Shown here piece by piece: positions 1 to 12,966 of a stretch of 64,000 nt of DNA; the stretch's first letter is position 1; each line of letters begins with the position of its first letter. The position numbers and the translations under genes are program-made. The notes beneath the pieces are model-generated. The model did not search any database. It worked only from the letters and a program-made list of their open reading frames with translations, and had not been told where the DNA came from. Origin of the DNA: Saururus chinensis. Lineage: Eukaryota > Streptophyta > Magnoliopsida > Piperales > Saururaceae. The stretch covers positions 12,518,501 through 12,582,500 of the forward strand of contig CP141146.1 in NCBI GenBank assembly GCA_035235625.1, read 5' to 3'.

Positions 1-2682
1 TGGGAAGACCTACGGAAGACCCGTGGTAAAGACCCTTTGGTCAATACCCAAACCGTAGTGGCGATGAAGAGGCATATCACAATCTCCACCATCCTAACTC
101 TGGGAGAAAATATCATATAAGACATTACTAATGTATCCATAGAAGCCTTAGGTATTTATGACCATTGACTCCCTTAAACATTTGAAACTTAGACTAGATT
201 GTTTTCATCTAGTTAAGTATCCTTTCAACCATTTGGGTTTTCTTCACCTTGTGAATCGGCCCAACAATTAGCTGATCCACTCAGCTATGACTCAGAGAAC
301 ATCCCATAACCACCCTAAGTTCATTAACAAAGGTAAAATTCTATGTCAAGGCCATATTAACTCCATGAACCGGTCCCAAACCCTATTGAGAGTATTTTAG
401 TCTTTATCTTGATTAGACGTTCTCCCCCCAATCCAATGGCAACCCATGTCTCTTGATTAAACTCCATTAATCTTAAGTTACCGATATAAATTAAAGCATA
501 ACAAATAAAAGCATGCATCAGCATAATCAACATAAATAATATGCATTCACACCAGTGCATAAATAATGAATAAAGACCCGTTGTACACAATTACAGGGCT
601 ATGGCTCAGCTAGTTCGAGCCCAAGAGTATAAACAATTTTAACACATCTCGCAAGTTACATATATAACACTCTAGTCGATCAATGCACTTGGTTGCAGAC
701 ACGTGCAATATGTTGCCTTAACCCTTGAGAATTAGGGTTTTCCCCCTTGTTTATCGTGACACTGTGACTTGGCAAGGTCTTCGTGTCACTTATTGGTCAC
801 ACCCCTTCCTTTTGAAGCCATTTATAGGGTACCCTAACTCTTAATTAACTAGGTTGTCCATTTCAACAGAAACATAATATATTGCTCCTAAGGGCGTTAG
901 GGTAATTCTACCCCCTAGGTTATGGTACCCTCCCTTGGGTCATTTGGTCATCTCATTACCCTTATGTTTATTTTAAGCCATCAACCTTTTAGAAGGCTCC
1001 ACTCTCTAATTGACTCACACTTCCATTCACACGAATATCAGTTGTTCACTCAAAGGGTATTTCTGTCATTTGGTTTAAAGCCTTATTGACATCTGACGGG
1101 CCCAAAATTGAACTCAAGAGTACTACTAAACTTCATAGACTATGTGTAATTTTTCTGGCATGTGACGGGGTCGTGAACCCCTTTAACCAACCTAGGTTGA
1201 CTTAACGGTTTATTATAAATCCTGGGGGCAAAAGGGTCAATTATCCACTCACTGGGATTTTTCCTCATTATGAAGTTTGTTAAATACTCAGGGTACACAC
1301 CTCTTACTGGAAATTTCTCCAATTTTTAAATCTACTCATATGCCCATGAACTAGAGCCTTAAACTCAGGTAAGTTAATATTATACAATAATTTAATAAAT
1401 AGGGGTAAAAAGGTCATTTCATAGTCTATAGGAGTTGAAACTCAGTCAGAATAATCCCAAACCTCTATAGGTCCATGAGTAATTTTCTAGGATTTCTTTG
1501 ACACTTTTAGCCCCTTGAACCAGACCTGGTTCACTCCCCTCCTTATTTATTTTTTTTATTAAACCGACCTGCCCTGGGTCTTGAACCACATGACTCGGGT
1601 CACCCAACCCGAACCCGGGCAGGTGACTCACAGTGGGTCGTCTTCCCCACATCCGGTGAGGACTCCCTGGTGGCGGCTCCAAGGCCTCCATGGCTAGGAC
1701 CGATAGGATCGCAGCCAAGCGGCTATCCCATCAGTCCTCGCCCCGCTGCCGCCCGACAGCCGGCCGGGGCTTCTAAAAATTCTACCGATGTGGCCCGCCA
1801 GAGGCTTAGTAGCCTCTTGCGGACATGGTGGGGCGGAAGTCTAGCCTCACCAGATCACCGCCAGGCAGCGATCCCGTTGGACCGGGCTCTGCTACTGCCC
1901 AGTGGCCGACTGGAGCTATAAGGTTTTTTTTTAAAAAAAACAAAGATCTGGCGGTCTGCACAGCGGCAGCCGAAGTCGCCGCTGCCAAGGCCTCGCCGGA
2001 GCAAGGGTCACTACAGCTGGAGCTAGGGCAGCCACGACCAAGGCTAGTGCGGCCCCTTTCTGTCGATTGTTGCAGCGACGGGAAAATTAATTATGGTCCA
2101 CATAAATTTCAATTAAACTAGTTAACAAATTCTTCACTAATCATAACTTAAAATCTTACCTCCGAGGTCGAGTTGTTGTTGATCCACCGCCACTGAAGCC
2201 TCTCCGAAAAATTTCATCGGCAGCTCCTCCTCCGCTCCCCCATTCCAAAAAAAAACCCTCTTAAAAGCCCTAATTAGCCCTATATATATACGCATGAGGA
2301 TTAGAGTTCCTAATCTCATAAGAAATTGGGTCAAAACTCCCCGAATTAGGCCACTTAATTGGGCCCTTAAATTATAATTTCGAAATGCTAAATAATCGGG
2401 CAAGTAAAGCAACTTAAACGGCCAATTAACGCGTCAAATTCGGATAAACTGGCCCTGCACGTTATGATCAACTTCGAATAGCCATATCTCCCTCATCCGA
2501 ACTCCGATTTGTGCGTTCTTAGAGGTGTTTTGAAGCTCTTTCTGTCTACTTTCCATCCATATGGGATTCAAATATCACTTCCAACTAATGATCAAGTTAT
2601 TCTTACTAGAAAGTTAAGGGGTCCAACACCCTAATTTCCTGTGGTCAACTTTCGGGAATTTAGAAAATTCTTGGACGTTACA
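1..2682 (-). mobile_element. Long-LTR Gypsy-type LTR, inverted copy, cut by the window edge
   Basis: Read on the minus strand, the LTR starts at 2682 with TGTAACGTCC and runs off the left edge of the window. It aligns by eye with two other segments: 19733-22330 and 36480-37640, both on the plus strand. Shared blocks include one near 2520 (minus) matching one near 19910 (plus), and the pair 1090-1330 with 21390-21600. A TATA-rich stretch at about 2279-2291 lies roughly 390 bp inside the start, about where copy two has TATAAAAA (about 20111). The long GC-rich middle (1560-2080) and TGTAAC start are what I know of Del/Tekay-like chromovirus LTRs, so that affiliation is an inference. ORFs inside it are not genes. 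Confidence 0.65.
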
Positions 2683-3239
2683 GGCCCGACTATCTCGTGG
2701 TCAACTAGCGCTCCTATTACAATTCAATAAGTAAATAAAAATGCAAATAATACTCAAATATAAAGAAAACTAGCCTAATGTACTAAAATAAAGATAAAGG
2801 AAGAGTCGGGTGATCGTGCACAACATAAACTCTCAACTTAAATTTACAAAGGCTTTATTCATATGCCGATCGACCAACTGGTCTCGTGAATTTTGCAGTG
2901 ATTGATCAATTGAAGAATATTTTAATTGGTTTACCCTAATTTGATCAGAAACTCCTAAATTCAGTCATTCTAAGCTAATCTAAGTGAATTGTGTATGTGA
3001 TTGCATGCAAATTAATCTCTTTTACCTTCAACATTCTTAGTCTTCAACCTTGATTGATAATAACACGTATACTCCTATTTTTCAAGTCAATTAATTATAA
3101 ATCTGACTCGATTACAACTAAATCTAGTTAGATTCCTAAGACTAAAAATATACATGAAGTTTCAACATAATTTTGATTATCAAAATTAGTCAATTACAAT
3201 ACATATGTCACATATGTTCTTTCAAAGGGGCCATTAGTG
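2683..3239. other. Gene-free stretch right of the LTR
   Basis: AT-rich sequence with no credible coding region. No polypurine tract or primer binding site is visible next to the LTR start at 2682, so this is probably flanking DNA rather than the inside of that element. Confidence 0.4.
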
Positions 3240-3612
3240 TTGGAGTCAAATCATTTTTCGCCGAGTGTCGAGGAGTGGAAGAGTAGAAGATTTTTTATTA
3301 AAAAGAATGGTAGGGGCCAGAGAAGGCGAGAGGTCTACGGAGAATATGACCATAGAAGATAGGGTAGAGGGGGTGAAGTGCGGAAGCATCACTGCCATTG
3401 CCGTTGTTAGGGAGGTTGGGATCTTTTCTTCTATAGAGATGACGGGAGAATAAGCTAAAGAGGTGTTCCTTGAGAGTTGTATAGAAAATGTCATAAGGGT
3501 AAGGGACCAAACATGGGAAGATTTGAAGGTGAGGGCAAAAAATTCAAAAAAAGATGCAAAGCTAAAAAATATGAATTCTTGCGAAAACACTGAAGAATTA
3601 CACAATGACTTG
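3240..3612. repeat. Diverged direct duplication, copy A
   Basis: About 370 bp matching 5461-5840 in the same orientation, with scattered substitutions and small gaps. Shared landmarks are GAATGGTAGGGGCCAGAGAA near 3304 and 5543, TAAGGGTAAG near 3494 and 5733, and GAATTCTTGC near 3572 and 5812. Both copies carry stops in every frame over their full length, so any coding function is lost. I do not recognise the origin. Confidence 0.7.
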
Positions 3613-3682
3613 AACTTTGATAAATCGTTCTTCATAAGAGTTAATTCTCCACTTATAAATAAAAAAAGATATTTTTCCCGGT

Positions 3683-3743
3683 AATAAGTGTTTGGATTAG
3701 AAAATTTATAGCTTATTTTAATTTTTTATTCTAGACACTTATT
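3683..3743. repeat. Small foldback
   Basis: An 11-bp inverted repeat, AATAAGTGTTT at 3683-3693 against AGACACTTATT at 3733-3743 (one mismatch), separated by AT-rich sequence. It could be a decayed miniature transposon; no target duplication is obvious. Confidence 0.35.
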
Positions 3744-3749
3744 ATAAGG

Positions 3750-4730
3750 ATGAAAAAAGTATATAAGAAAAAATTAAGATGCCCTTGACATATCTAAGGG
3801 TGTGTAAGCGGACACATTGCAGTTGTTGACTTAAGATATATTCAATATACACCTTATCAGATACGTTAAGTGTATCTACACTGAACTTACATGTTCTTTC
3901 TCTGTTCCACATTAATAGATGCATTTGATTTTTGAAAATAGACTAAATTTAATTTATTTTAAAAAACTAAATAAAACTATTACTATGAAATAGAAAGATG
4001 ATTTCCTAATGTTTATTTCCTTTGAATTTTTCAAGGTCATTCTTTGATAATTGAGGACTTTTGAGAAATCAAGAGCCTCTTAGGCTATTGGGGTCATTTG
4101 CCAATAGTGTATGGACATGACAAGTAATGCAAAAGAATTTGGCCTTTTAGCATAATGTTCTGAACCATAGGATAAAGAAAGCCTACATGCTCGCCCATCA
4201 ACCGACTAGAGAACCACTTGATTTCATGTGAATATAAGCATAGTCATGCCCATTGTCCACCCACATGGCTCATGCCAACCCATGTTGGTGCCCACGCTGT
4301 TTTCAAAGTGGACTCCATAGAATGCGTCTAGCTTAATCGGGCTAGCCTACATAGGATTCCAAATATGGTATATATAAGGTAATTCATTATTTATGTGCAA
4401 TTGTCCTCTTATGTATAATGTTCATATCCTTGTATGAATTAGTCACATAGTTGGTCAAGAAGAGTTGATAAGGAAAACATTTTCACTCTATATGGGCGAT
4501 GGCCAGCCAATTTGATGTTCTCTATGGACAAAACATTGCCTCTAGGTAGCTTGACTAAGTGTATGAGAATGGGCCATTTTGTGGGTGAAACACTAGGTGA
4601 GGAGTCATTGGAGCCTTTGAGGATATATGGACAACCGTTATGATAGTAGCATTTGTTGGTTTAAAAGGAAAAAGGAAATCATCTAGTCAATGACACTATA
4701 TTCCTTAGCTATATATTATTCGATGTGTTA
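3750..4730. other. Gene-free stretch
   Basis: AT-rich sequence without a supportable gene, RNA or complete element. Confidence 0.4.
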
Positions 4731-4732
4731 AA

Positions 4733-4850
4733 CACTGGGGAGAGTTTTTCCTGTTCCCTTTTAACAATGAGCCAAGCATAAGCTTTGAATGAGAGCTATT
4801 GATATTTAAAATCGATAGCACACATACTAGTGCACATTAGCATCGGGGAA
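4733..4850. mobile_element. Half copy of a foldback MITE family
   Basis: This piece matches the left arm of the foldback element at 60138-60355: both have GAGTTTTTC, then ACAATGAGCC, then an ATCGATAG-type block followed by GTGCACATTAGCAT or a near match. The right arm is missing, so this is a truncated copy. Confidence 0.5.
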
Positions 4851-4917
4851 AAAAATTAAAACTACTTAACACCATTGTCAAAATATTTGACAATGTTGTT
4901 TATTAGGTTGTTTTAAC

Positions 4918-5140
4918 AGAAACATCAAAATCAAAAAGTTTAGACATAGAGGTTCTATCTTATAAATTAAATCTTGTGATCAATTTTTTTCAAAGAAAAA
5001 CTATTAGCAAAATAATCTAAATATTATAACCTTATTGTTTAAATGTTTTAATAACAACATCAAAATAAAAAAGTTTGCATGGTGAGGTTATGTCTTAAAA
5101 GTTTAAATCTTGTGATCAATTTTTTTTAAAAAAAATAACT
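4918..5140. repeat. Tandem duplication, unit about 130 bp
   Basis: Two consecutive diverged units both read from ACATCAAAAT near their start to AAATCTTGTGATCAATTTTT near their end (4921-4995 and 5054-5128). The sequence is AT-rich and non-coding. Confidence 0.6.
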
Positions 5141-5460
5141 TTGATCAAAAGCATCAAGACCTTTTAACCCTACAAATCAAACTATTGAAAAAATTTTAAA
5201 TTTTTTTTACACATTTGTCAAAACTTTCATACACTGAGACCAAAACAAAATTTCCTCCCTAAACCCCTACCCTTCATCTCCTCCAATAGCTCTTTCGCTC
5301 CTCCGCCTTCTCCTCCTTTACATATGCCTCAAACACCTTTGTGTTTTCCTGCATTGGGCCACACTATGCACTCATCATCTCCATAAGATACGCCTCTTAC
5401 TGAAGGATCATATAGCAGAGGGGATTTGATGGGTCAACGATTGTTTTGCCACCTTTGTCA

Positions 5461-5840
5461 TCGGAGACAAGGCCATTGGTGTTGGAGCCAAATTGCCTTC
5501 CGCCAAGTGTTGAGGAGAGGAAGAGCAGAAGATATTCACAATGAAGAATGGTAGGGGCCAGAGAAGAAGAGAGGTCTACAGAGAATATTACCATACAAGA
5601 GGAGGCGGAGGGGGAGTGAAGTGTGAAAGAACATGCTAAAGAGATGGAGGGAGGTGGAGGTCTCTTCTTATATTGAGATGGTGGGAGAACAGGCTAAAAG
5701 AAGTGTTCCTTGGGGTTGTATAGAAGACATCATAAGGGTAAGAGATCAGATAGAGGGAGATGTGACAGTGAGGGCAAAAAGCTCAGAGAAAGACATAAAG
5801 CTAAGAAATAGGAATTCTTGCAAAGAACGCTGAAGAATTG
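5461..5840. repeat. Diverged direct duplication, copy B
   Basis: Partner of 3240-3612, about 2.2 kb away in the same orientation. It differs by many substitutions and by gaps around 5605-5650. Confidence 0.7.
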
Positions 5841-6605
5841 AATTCTTCACACAATGACCTAAGCATCTCAAACCGTTAAAATTCAATCCAACGATGTACA
5901 TTATTGAAGGTCTAGATGGGTTTAAAGTACCCATATGCCCCCTAAATTGATGCACAAAATCAAGATCCAATAGCTCACAGTGCACAGGCTCATGTTGATG
6001 TTTCTAAATTGGGCTAAAAGTCGAGAGAAATAACCATTATAAGTCTTATGGAAAGAATGTTTGGCCAGATTTTATTGATTTCGTATCAATTCTATGAGGA
6101 ATCAATAGAATCATAGTTGGGTGTAGAAGTTTGGTGAAATTAAAAACCCCCCTTGAAGGATGATTTCAACATGTTTCCTCCGAAATCACTAAATCTCCTT
6201 GTGAAGTGATTCTGACGATTTCGGCTCTCAGCCCCCCATTTTGGAATTAAAGATTCTGTTATTTTTCAATTATTACCCCTCCATCGAATTGAGCCTCGAG
6301 AAGCATATCATATAAGTGAGACCCACTTTAAAGTTTGAAATAACTTACCCATTTGGAGTCTTGTTTATAGGGCTCGTCAATATGAGTGCAACAGTACTAA
6401 AAACGTGCATATCTGAGTTCAGGAGAGAGAGTTAAATTAGTATGAAGTTTAATCCATATTTATTTTTTAAGAAAATTCATTACCAACCTTAATTCTAATT
6501 CGATGTTGAATCAATTGAATTAATTACAAAAAATTATACTTTTGTTCCTAAAAGCTTCCACACCCAACAACCCCTAATGTTCCTCTACGTGTGGTGTACC
6601 AAGTA
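5841..6605. other. Gene-free stretch
   Basis: No supportable gene. A short inverted match (GTTGGGTGTAGAAG near 6117, CTTCCACACCCAAC near 6555) could mark an old transposon end pair, but it spans only about 14 bp. Confidence 0.3.
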
Positions 6606-6785
6606 CAGGGCGAGCTCCAACAATGGTGGTTGATGCGGAAATGAAATGTGAATTTATGTTCCCATACAAGATTCTGGATCGGATTTGCTTTAGATCCAAC
6701 CTTCGTACTGGGTGAGCTCAAACAATGAGGGTCGATGCAGAAATGAAATGTAAATTCATGTTCCCATACTAGATTCCGGTTCTGT
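6606..6785. repeat. Tandem duplication, unit about 104 bp
   Basis: Units begin near 6606 and 6710. Both carry GAGCTC, then AACAATG, GATGC, GAAATGAAATGT and TGTTCCCATAC in the same order. No coding function is recognised. Confidence 0.65.
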
Positions 6786-7225
6786 AGAAGGTCAAGCCTA
6801 AATCCCCTTTCTTTGGTTTCGCGGAAGTTCAAGCCCGATTTTCCTTTCTTTGGTTCTAGCAACATCGAACGCGAACTCCTTGATCTTCCACTTCTCCATG
6901 CATTTGATTTAAATAAAATTATTTTCTACATTAAATTCGGATTAGAGCATCATCTATTGGAGTGTCTTTATGCCTAAATTGCCCTCTTCTCTCTTCAGTT
7001 GGTTAGAGAAGTGCTTAAACTTTGAATTATTTCTTGACAATTGAAATCTAGAAGTTGGCGGGCTGAAATTAGGAGACTAGTTTGGAAGGGCTGTGTATAA
7101 TATGCTTTTGTTGGGAGATGAGATTTGCCTCTTCCAAGTATTATGTTGACCATCGAATCGATGGATACTAACCTGGGCCAACCCGCCTATTGAACTTGCT
7201 TATCTGTTGAGTCGATGACTGATAG

Positions 7226-7530
7226 GAATGTCGTCGAGTCGGGTTTTGTCAAATCTAAACCCGATACCATTTAAAAAATAATAAACCTGAATTCAACTTA
7301 AATAGCTATTCGAGTTAAATTTAGAAACGTAAACCCGACCCATTAGGGTCTGGTTGAGTTTTATCAAAATATAAAAAAATTATATTTATAACCTTATTCA
7401 GGTCGGGTTTTGTTAAACCTAAATCTAATACTACTTAAAAAATAATAAATCTAAATCCTACTTAAATAACTATTTAGGTAAAATTTGAAAACTCAAACCT
7501 AACTTATTAAGGCTTGGTTCAGTGGGTTGT
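7226..7530. repeat. Tandem duplication rich in TCGGGTTT
   Basis: Two units start with TCGGGTTTTGT near 7228 and 7402 and share an internal TTAAAAAATAATAAA block and a closing GGTCTGGTT or GGCTTGGTT. The second unit has accumulated C-to-T type changes. Confidence 0.6.
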
Positions 7531-7709
7531 AGGGCATACCGAGACATCCCTAGTGAAAAGGTCACTTTAAGGGTCTGTTTGGATTGGTGGAAAACAAGAG
7601 AAAGGGAAAGAGAAAGAGAAAGGGAATCCAGGTGAAAGAGAAACTAAGAGATTCATAAAAATTTTCCACTCTTTGGTTACACAAATCATGTTAGAGAAAT
7701 TTACCAGTG

Positions 7710-8029
7710 ATGGTGGTAGTAGCGGTGGTGGTGGCGGTAGTGGTGGTGGCGGCTGCGGCGGCGGTGGTGGTGGCGGCGGTGGTAATGGTTGTGGTGTCGG
7801 TGGTAGTAATGGCGACGACAATGGTGGTGGCAGGGGTTGTAGTAGTGGTGGTGGTGGTAGTGGTGACGGCGGTTGTGGCGGCGGCAGCAGTGATAGCGGC
7901 AGTGGTGGTGGTGGTGGTAGAGGTGGTGGCAGGGGTAGTGGTGGTGGCGTCGGTGGTGGTGGTAGCAGTGGCAGTGGCGGTGGTGGTGGTGAAGGCAGTG
8001 GTTGTGGTGGCGGCGGCGGCGATAGTGGT
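7710..8029. repeat. GGT/GGC-rich trinucleotide tract, left half
   Basis: A long imperfect GGY-type triplet tract gives spurious Gly-, Val-, Thr- and His-rich open frames on both strands. It breaks off exactly at the hAT boundary and resumes at 14615, so the two halves were one tract before insertion. Confidence 0.85.
8022..8029. other. 8-bp target site duplication, left
   Basis: ATAGTGGT directly precedes the first base of the left hAT terminus and is repeated exactly at 14615-14622. An 8-bp duplication is the hallmark of hAT superfamily insertion. Confidence 0.85.
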
Positions 8030-8047
8030 CATGGTTCGCCGTCTCGG
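8030..8047 (+). repeat. hAT left terminal inverted repeat
   Basis: 18 bp, one mismatch to the reverse complement of 14597-14614. Confidence 0.85.
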
Positions 8048-8118
8048 ATCTCGGTCTCGTCTCGGTAACCCAAAGAGATGAGATCTCGAAGAGATCTCGA
8101 AGAGATCTCGGAGAGATC
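8040..8118. repeat. Left subterminal GATCTCG repeats
   Basis: GGATCTCGG, GGTCTCG, then GAGATCTCGAA twice and GAGATCTCGGAG follow in close succession. They mirror the array near the right end. Confidence 0.7.
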
Positions 8119-8752
8119 ATGTAAAACAATTATAAGCGTTTAGGTGATTGTAAAAAAATAGTTAACATATTTTTCAATGTGGGTTTATATTATTATTTAC
8201 AAATATTAATACAAATATTAAACAATTATAAACTTATGAGAATATAACAAAATTTATGTAAAGGAAAAAATATAATATTTATTGATAATGCAAAATGAGA
8301 CAATAGAAAGATTGTTTATGTAGAAAAATCAAAACCTAGTGTTACGAATTCTGGAGGCTATGTGATGATTTGGGTAATGAAATTAGATGAAGGGAGGGAG
8401 AATAACCTGCTGGTACTTGGAAACCAGTATGGCGAGAGAAAGGAGGGAGTTTTGGTCGACAGGGGAGAGGGAAGGGAATAGAGAAGATTGATTAATTGAC
8501 TAATCCTCCATTAGGGCGGAGAAACCCTTACATAATAAGCCCTTAATGGGCCTGGGCTTTATTAACTAATACTACTTAAGGCTTAACTAATACTACTTAA
8601 AGCCTTATTACATAATTCCTAATGCCTAATAGCCCAAAAGACCTATCAATAAAATAAATCCTACGATCCATAACACCTATTTAGCTATAAGATCTAAGAA
8701 TAAGTAAATCCAATGACATAAGACTAAAAATTAATTTAAGTCTCACTATTTC

Positions 8753-11375
8753 CTATCCTTTATGACGGTTAGATTGCTTAATCGGTCGTGACCCGTGATC
8801 GGAATCCTGTGTAGCATGAGTAAAACCATCTTCTTCAGTGAAAGCCAAAGGAGTCATATTAAACCTTTCATTTTGATTGACCTCATTTTCTCTTAAAGTA
8901 TGTCTGCTACTATCATTTTCATCATAATCTCTTCCACTATTGTTGTCTCCATCATCTGTAGCACTATCATCATCAGATAGTGGATCATCTACATGCATGT
9001 GAGATCCCTTGGTTATAGAAGATGATATAATTTCTTCTCTAAATCTTTCAACATCAATTCCGACTTCTTTTGCTGCACCAGCAATCAAGGGATCAGGTTG
9101 TTCATCATCTTGGTCCATAGAGTCTTTTGCTACCCACTCAGCATAAGGATTCTCTCTCTCTCATCCAAATCTGCTTCAACCACTAATTCAAAGTGGTCTA
9201 AGGGGTCATCCTCTTGTTTGTCACAATTTTTATAATTGTCTTCTATATCCTTCATCATCAACTTCATATTATAATGACAAAAGACCAGTTTCTTCAACTT
9301 ATTGTAGGACAATCTATTCCTAGGCTTTGTGTGAATGAGGGCAAATGTGCTCCAATTTCTCTCACATGGAGATGCAGAAGCAGTTTGTGACAATATACGA
9401 ATAGCCAACTTGCTTAATGTAGGGCAATCGATCCCATACAATGACCACCATTCTCCTGAAAAATAAAGAGAACAAAGTAACATCTTCATAGAGATAAATT
9501 AATCAATATATGGGTAAAAAAATTTATCTTTAAGTTCAAGTTACCTGCCCACATTGTTTTCCTTGATTGAACAACACTTCTACTTCCAAATGTGTCACGT
9601 GCATCCCTAAACCTGACAATCTTTATACAAGTTGTTCTATGTCAATGACATTATATAAGAAAATAAAGGATAAATTGTGTCCAATTAATATTTAAGTAAT
9701 TACCTCACTGCCTATATTGCCTGCATCATCTGACATTGGGAACAACTTATCAAATACGTCATGCACCGCCTTGATTAAATATGGTATGTGCCCAAGCTTT
9801 TTACTATAATGGTACTTAGGATTGAGGTAGTACGCTACATGAAAAATTGCATAATAATTAAGATAAGTAACATATTTCCTAAAAGTAACAATTGTTAGAG
9901 ATGCTTACCGGCCTTGTAGATGGGTTCATCCATTGATCTTACCCACCTCTTGTCAATAATTTTATTAACCCATACATGAGACCTTGGAGATGAGACTTCA
10001 ATGACCATCTTCATCCTATCAATAGCCTCATAAACAGATCCCATAGTTGGAAATTTTTCAGTGTCCATGACCCGTAGAACCTCATGCATTGGCTCCATGA
10101 TCGCAATTGAATCCCTCACTTCTTCCCAAAACTTGTTATCAAGCACAATTTTCTCCACATCTGTAGCACATGGATGACTTTGAAGGTTAGAATCTAGCCG
10201 TTGTTGACTTGAGAAGAATGATCGTAGTGCACTCTTCTCCCTTTGCAAGCTCTCTAGTGCAATGAAGTTTGTCGCAAGCCGTGTTGCCCCTGGACGTACT
10301 AAATCCCGACCACAAGCCTGTCGTATATGGTGAATAAGTTTGTCATGATTATATATAAATCTTGTCACCATTCTTCCCTTTTTAACTGCATTTTCCACAA
10401 AGCCATGCTTTGCGACTTCTTCAAACATGAGGTCTATACAATGAGCTGCACAAGGTGTCCAATATAATGCATACCTCTGCATCAACATCTTGCCAGCTTT
10501 CTTATAATTGCTAGCATTGTCTGTGACAATTTGAACTACATTCTTTCTTCCAATTCTCTTAATTTGTGCTTCAATTAAGTTCATGATATAGTAAGCATTC
10601 TTCTCCTTTCCCGAAGCATCAACTGAGTCTAAAAAACAAATTCTTCGGTTGATATAAACCATGAAGTTGATGATGGACATTTTTGTCGGCCCCGTCCATC
10701 CATCACACAAAATGGAGCATCCATATTCATTCCAAATAGGTTCCATATCCTTAATCCTCTTGTCCATTTCTTTGTCCTCTTTGTCTAAATATGTTCCCAA
10801 TATATCCTTGGTAGTGGGAGTACGTACTCCTTTTCCAACTGCTTGTGCTTCAGATATCATGTTTAGAAAATGAGGATCATCTGCAACATGAGCAGGAATA
10901 TGGTTAAAGATGAAAAACTTGGAAATCATCCTACCAAGTCTTTTTCTCAAACCAGGTGAGACTATATCTGTAATGGTCTGTTGGTTTGACACACCAACTT
11001 TTCTCCTCTTTCCATGTGCTCCACTACTAGAACCACCTATGCCAGTTGATATAACCCTAGCTGCTTCAGGCTCATCCTCATCTGATGTGTCAATTTGAAC
11101 CTCTGATTCATACCCAAGACGACCAATTTCTAACGCATCTTCTCTTTTTTGTCCCTCAAATCAAGCATTTTTTTCTTATTTTCCTCCTTGAGGCCTTTCA
11201 GTTCATTTCGCACATTCTCAGGACACTTTTTGCACCTGGCAACATCTTTACCACCTATCAAATGATCCTTTAATCTTGTCACTCCTCTAGCCTTCATAAT
11301 TTTATCACAATAATTACATCTTGACCCCCTGACACCCACTGGCATTCCATGCTCCCAACCCTTATCTGTTGCCAT
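8753..11375 (-). pseudogene. hAT transposase (BED finger, DUF659, hAT dimerisation), frameshifted
   Basis: On the minus strand the coding parts appear in the order expected of DUF659-type hAT transposases. A BED zinc finger lies at 11375-11145 (C-x2-C, then a conserved GVTRLKDHL, then Cys residues in place of the distal pair). The DUF659/catalytic core follows at about 11140-9909, with CDGWTGPTK, VTDNASNYKKAG and TPCAAHCIDLM blocks. A splice donor at 9909 and acceptor at 9834 join a segment containing YYLNPKYHY (9834-9704). The C-terminal dimerisation region is at 9489-8753, with ASASPCERNWSTF. At least two frame breaks are visible: a T run at 11145-11150 and a CT run at 9150-9162. The element is therefore unlikely to make its own active transposase. 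An unresolved exon lies near 9640-9545. Confidence 0.8.
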
Positions 11376-12890
11376 AATTTCTGCATAAAACATACATAAA
11401 AATAATAAGCTCTCTACAAATAAAATTACACTTGACATTCTCGTCTAATAAAGTGACCAATACCAAGGTTAGATAATAGGTTCACATTTTAGAAAATTAG
11501 TCTAAAAGCAAAAATGATGAATAAAGGAATAAAATATGGCAATTTAAATACTGAATACCTCACAAGAAGAGTATGCACATAAAATAAGAAAATGAACTTT
11601 ACTTGTGGAGAAGCTATAGCATCCTATAAAAAAAAGGCTAAAGCTTAAAATAGTCAAAGCAATCAAGTGTTAGATAATATCAACTTTGGTTGATCAAATT
11701 GTTGCTGAAAATCTGACAAATTATTGGCCAGCTCTTCATCTCTCACCTCTGAGCTTGGTTTGACCTCATTGCAGTCTACCAACTACTTTCCTGAATCCGA
11801 CACACATATAAGGCGACACACATATAAGGTTTGGATGTTTGTTGTTGCCCCTTGAACAATGATCCCAATTACGTGATAAATGTCTTCCTTTGTTCTTGTC
11901 ATTATTCCATCTTCACATACATAATCTCCAGAGGCAATCCTACTGACAAAATTTCTTAGACGAGCCCACCTACTGATGGTTATAATTTTGCCTCTACTTA
12001 CAAAAAAAAAGCCTTAACTGGATCTATGGTCTCATGCTTTTTGAGGCATTCACATCAATGGCTGAAATCTAAAGCATTGATAGTTCATTTCGCAAGATGT
12101 TATCCTCATTATGGGGAACTAGATTTGGCTATTTAGTAGAATAGTGAGATAAGCCAGGAAGCTAAAAAACTTTTTTCCTTCATAACAATGCACTGATCTA
12201 GCATATGTGCATGGATAGATGAATAAAAACTAAAAGAAAAAAAGACCAAAATCCGTACAGATATGTAAGATACAAAGCTCCAGTAACTAGCAAGTATCTG
12301 GAACAACTAAATGAAACATGGTATAATCTAGTTCATACTTGTAATACATGCTTCAAAATGAAATATGTGAATACTTTAGGTATCCCTACAATAGAAACAA
12401 GAAGATATAAACACTCAGAACCACCTCTGTTTTGCTGTGTTAACTATCCACCATATAGAAACAATCAAACTTGCAAACTCATTAAAATGAACGAATGCTT
12501 CATCAAATTTGTAATTATCATAAGTCAGTCAATTGTCATGAAGTAAATGGGTAGAACTGATTTGACAGACTTGATTTTAAGTTACCTATAAATATCCAGC
12601 CAAGTCCTTTCTGTGCAATATGTTTGCTAATCTGAATATAAAGCACAAGCACCATTTTGAAAAAATTAAATCAGGTGAATATGTCTCTAGAAGAAAAGCA
12701 GGAAAAAGAACAGCCTAGTTAAGGAGAAGACTAGAAAAGCAGAGATCAAAGATTTCATATAATAGGAGCAAGTAACCCTAATCTGTTGATAGTTTGAGTT
12801 GAATTCTGTCTATGCTATACTCTGTTTTATAACAGTGCTGACCCACATCTTCTCTTTAATGCATGTCGAATTAGGACATTTTAAATTGTA

Positions 12891-12966
12891 CTCCCTCGAT
12901 CCATATCACATATAATTGTCTTCCCTTTCATTTTGGTTTTCACATGGTTGCAATTAATATAGGGAG
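12891..12966. mobile_element. Short Stowaway-like MITE
   Basis: CTCCCTCGATC at the left end and TATAGGGAG at the right end, flanked by TA (12889-12890 and 12967-12968). At 76 bp it is short for the family, so it may be an internally deleted copy. Confidence 0.5.

Noticed and set aside
1670-2412. Frames in the GC-rich part of the first LTR
   Set aside because: Overlapping frames on both strands with no recognisable domain, inside an LTR.
6117-6574. Possible MITE bounded by GTTGGGTGTAGAAG and its inverse
   Set aside because: Only about 14 bp of terminal match, no clear target duplication, and no internal pairing.
7673-8129. Gly-, Val-, Thr- and His-rich open frames on both strands
   Set aside because: They are translations of the GGT/GGC trinucleotide tract and exist in several frames at once; no start context or domain supports a gene.
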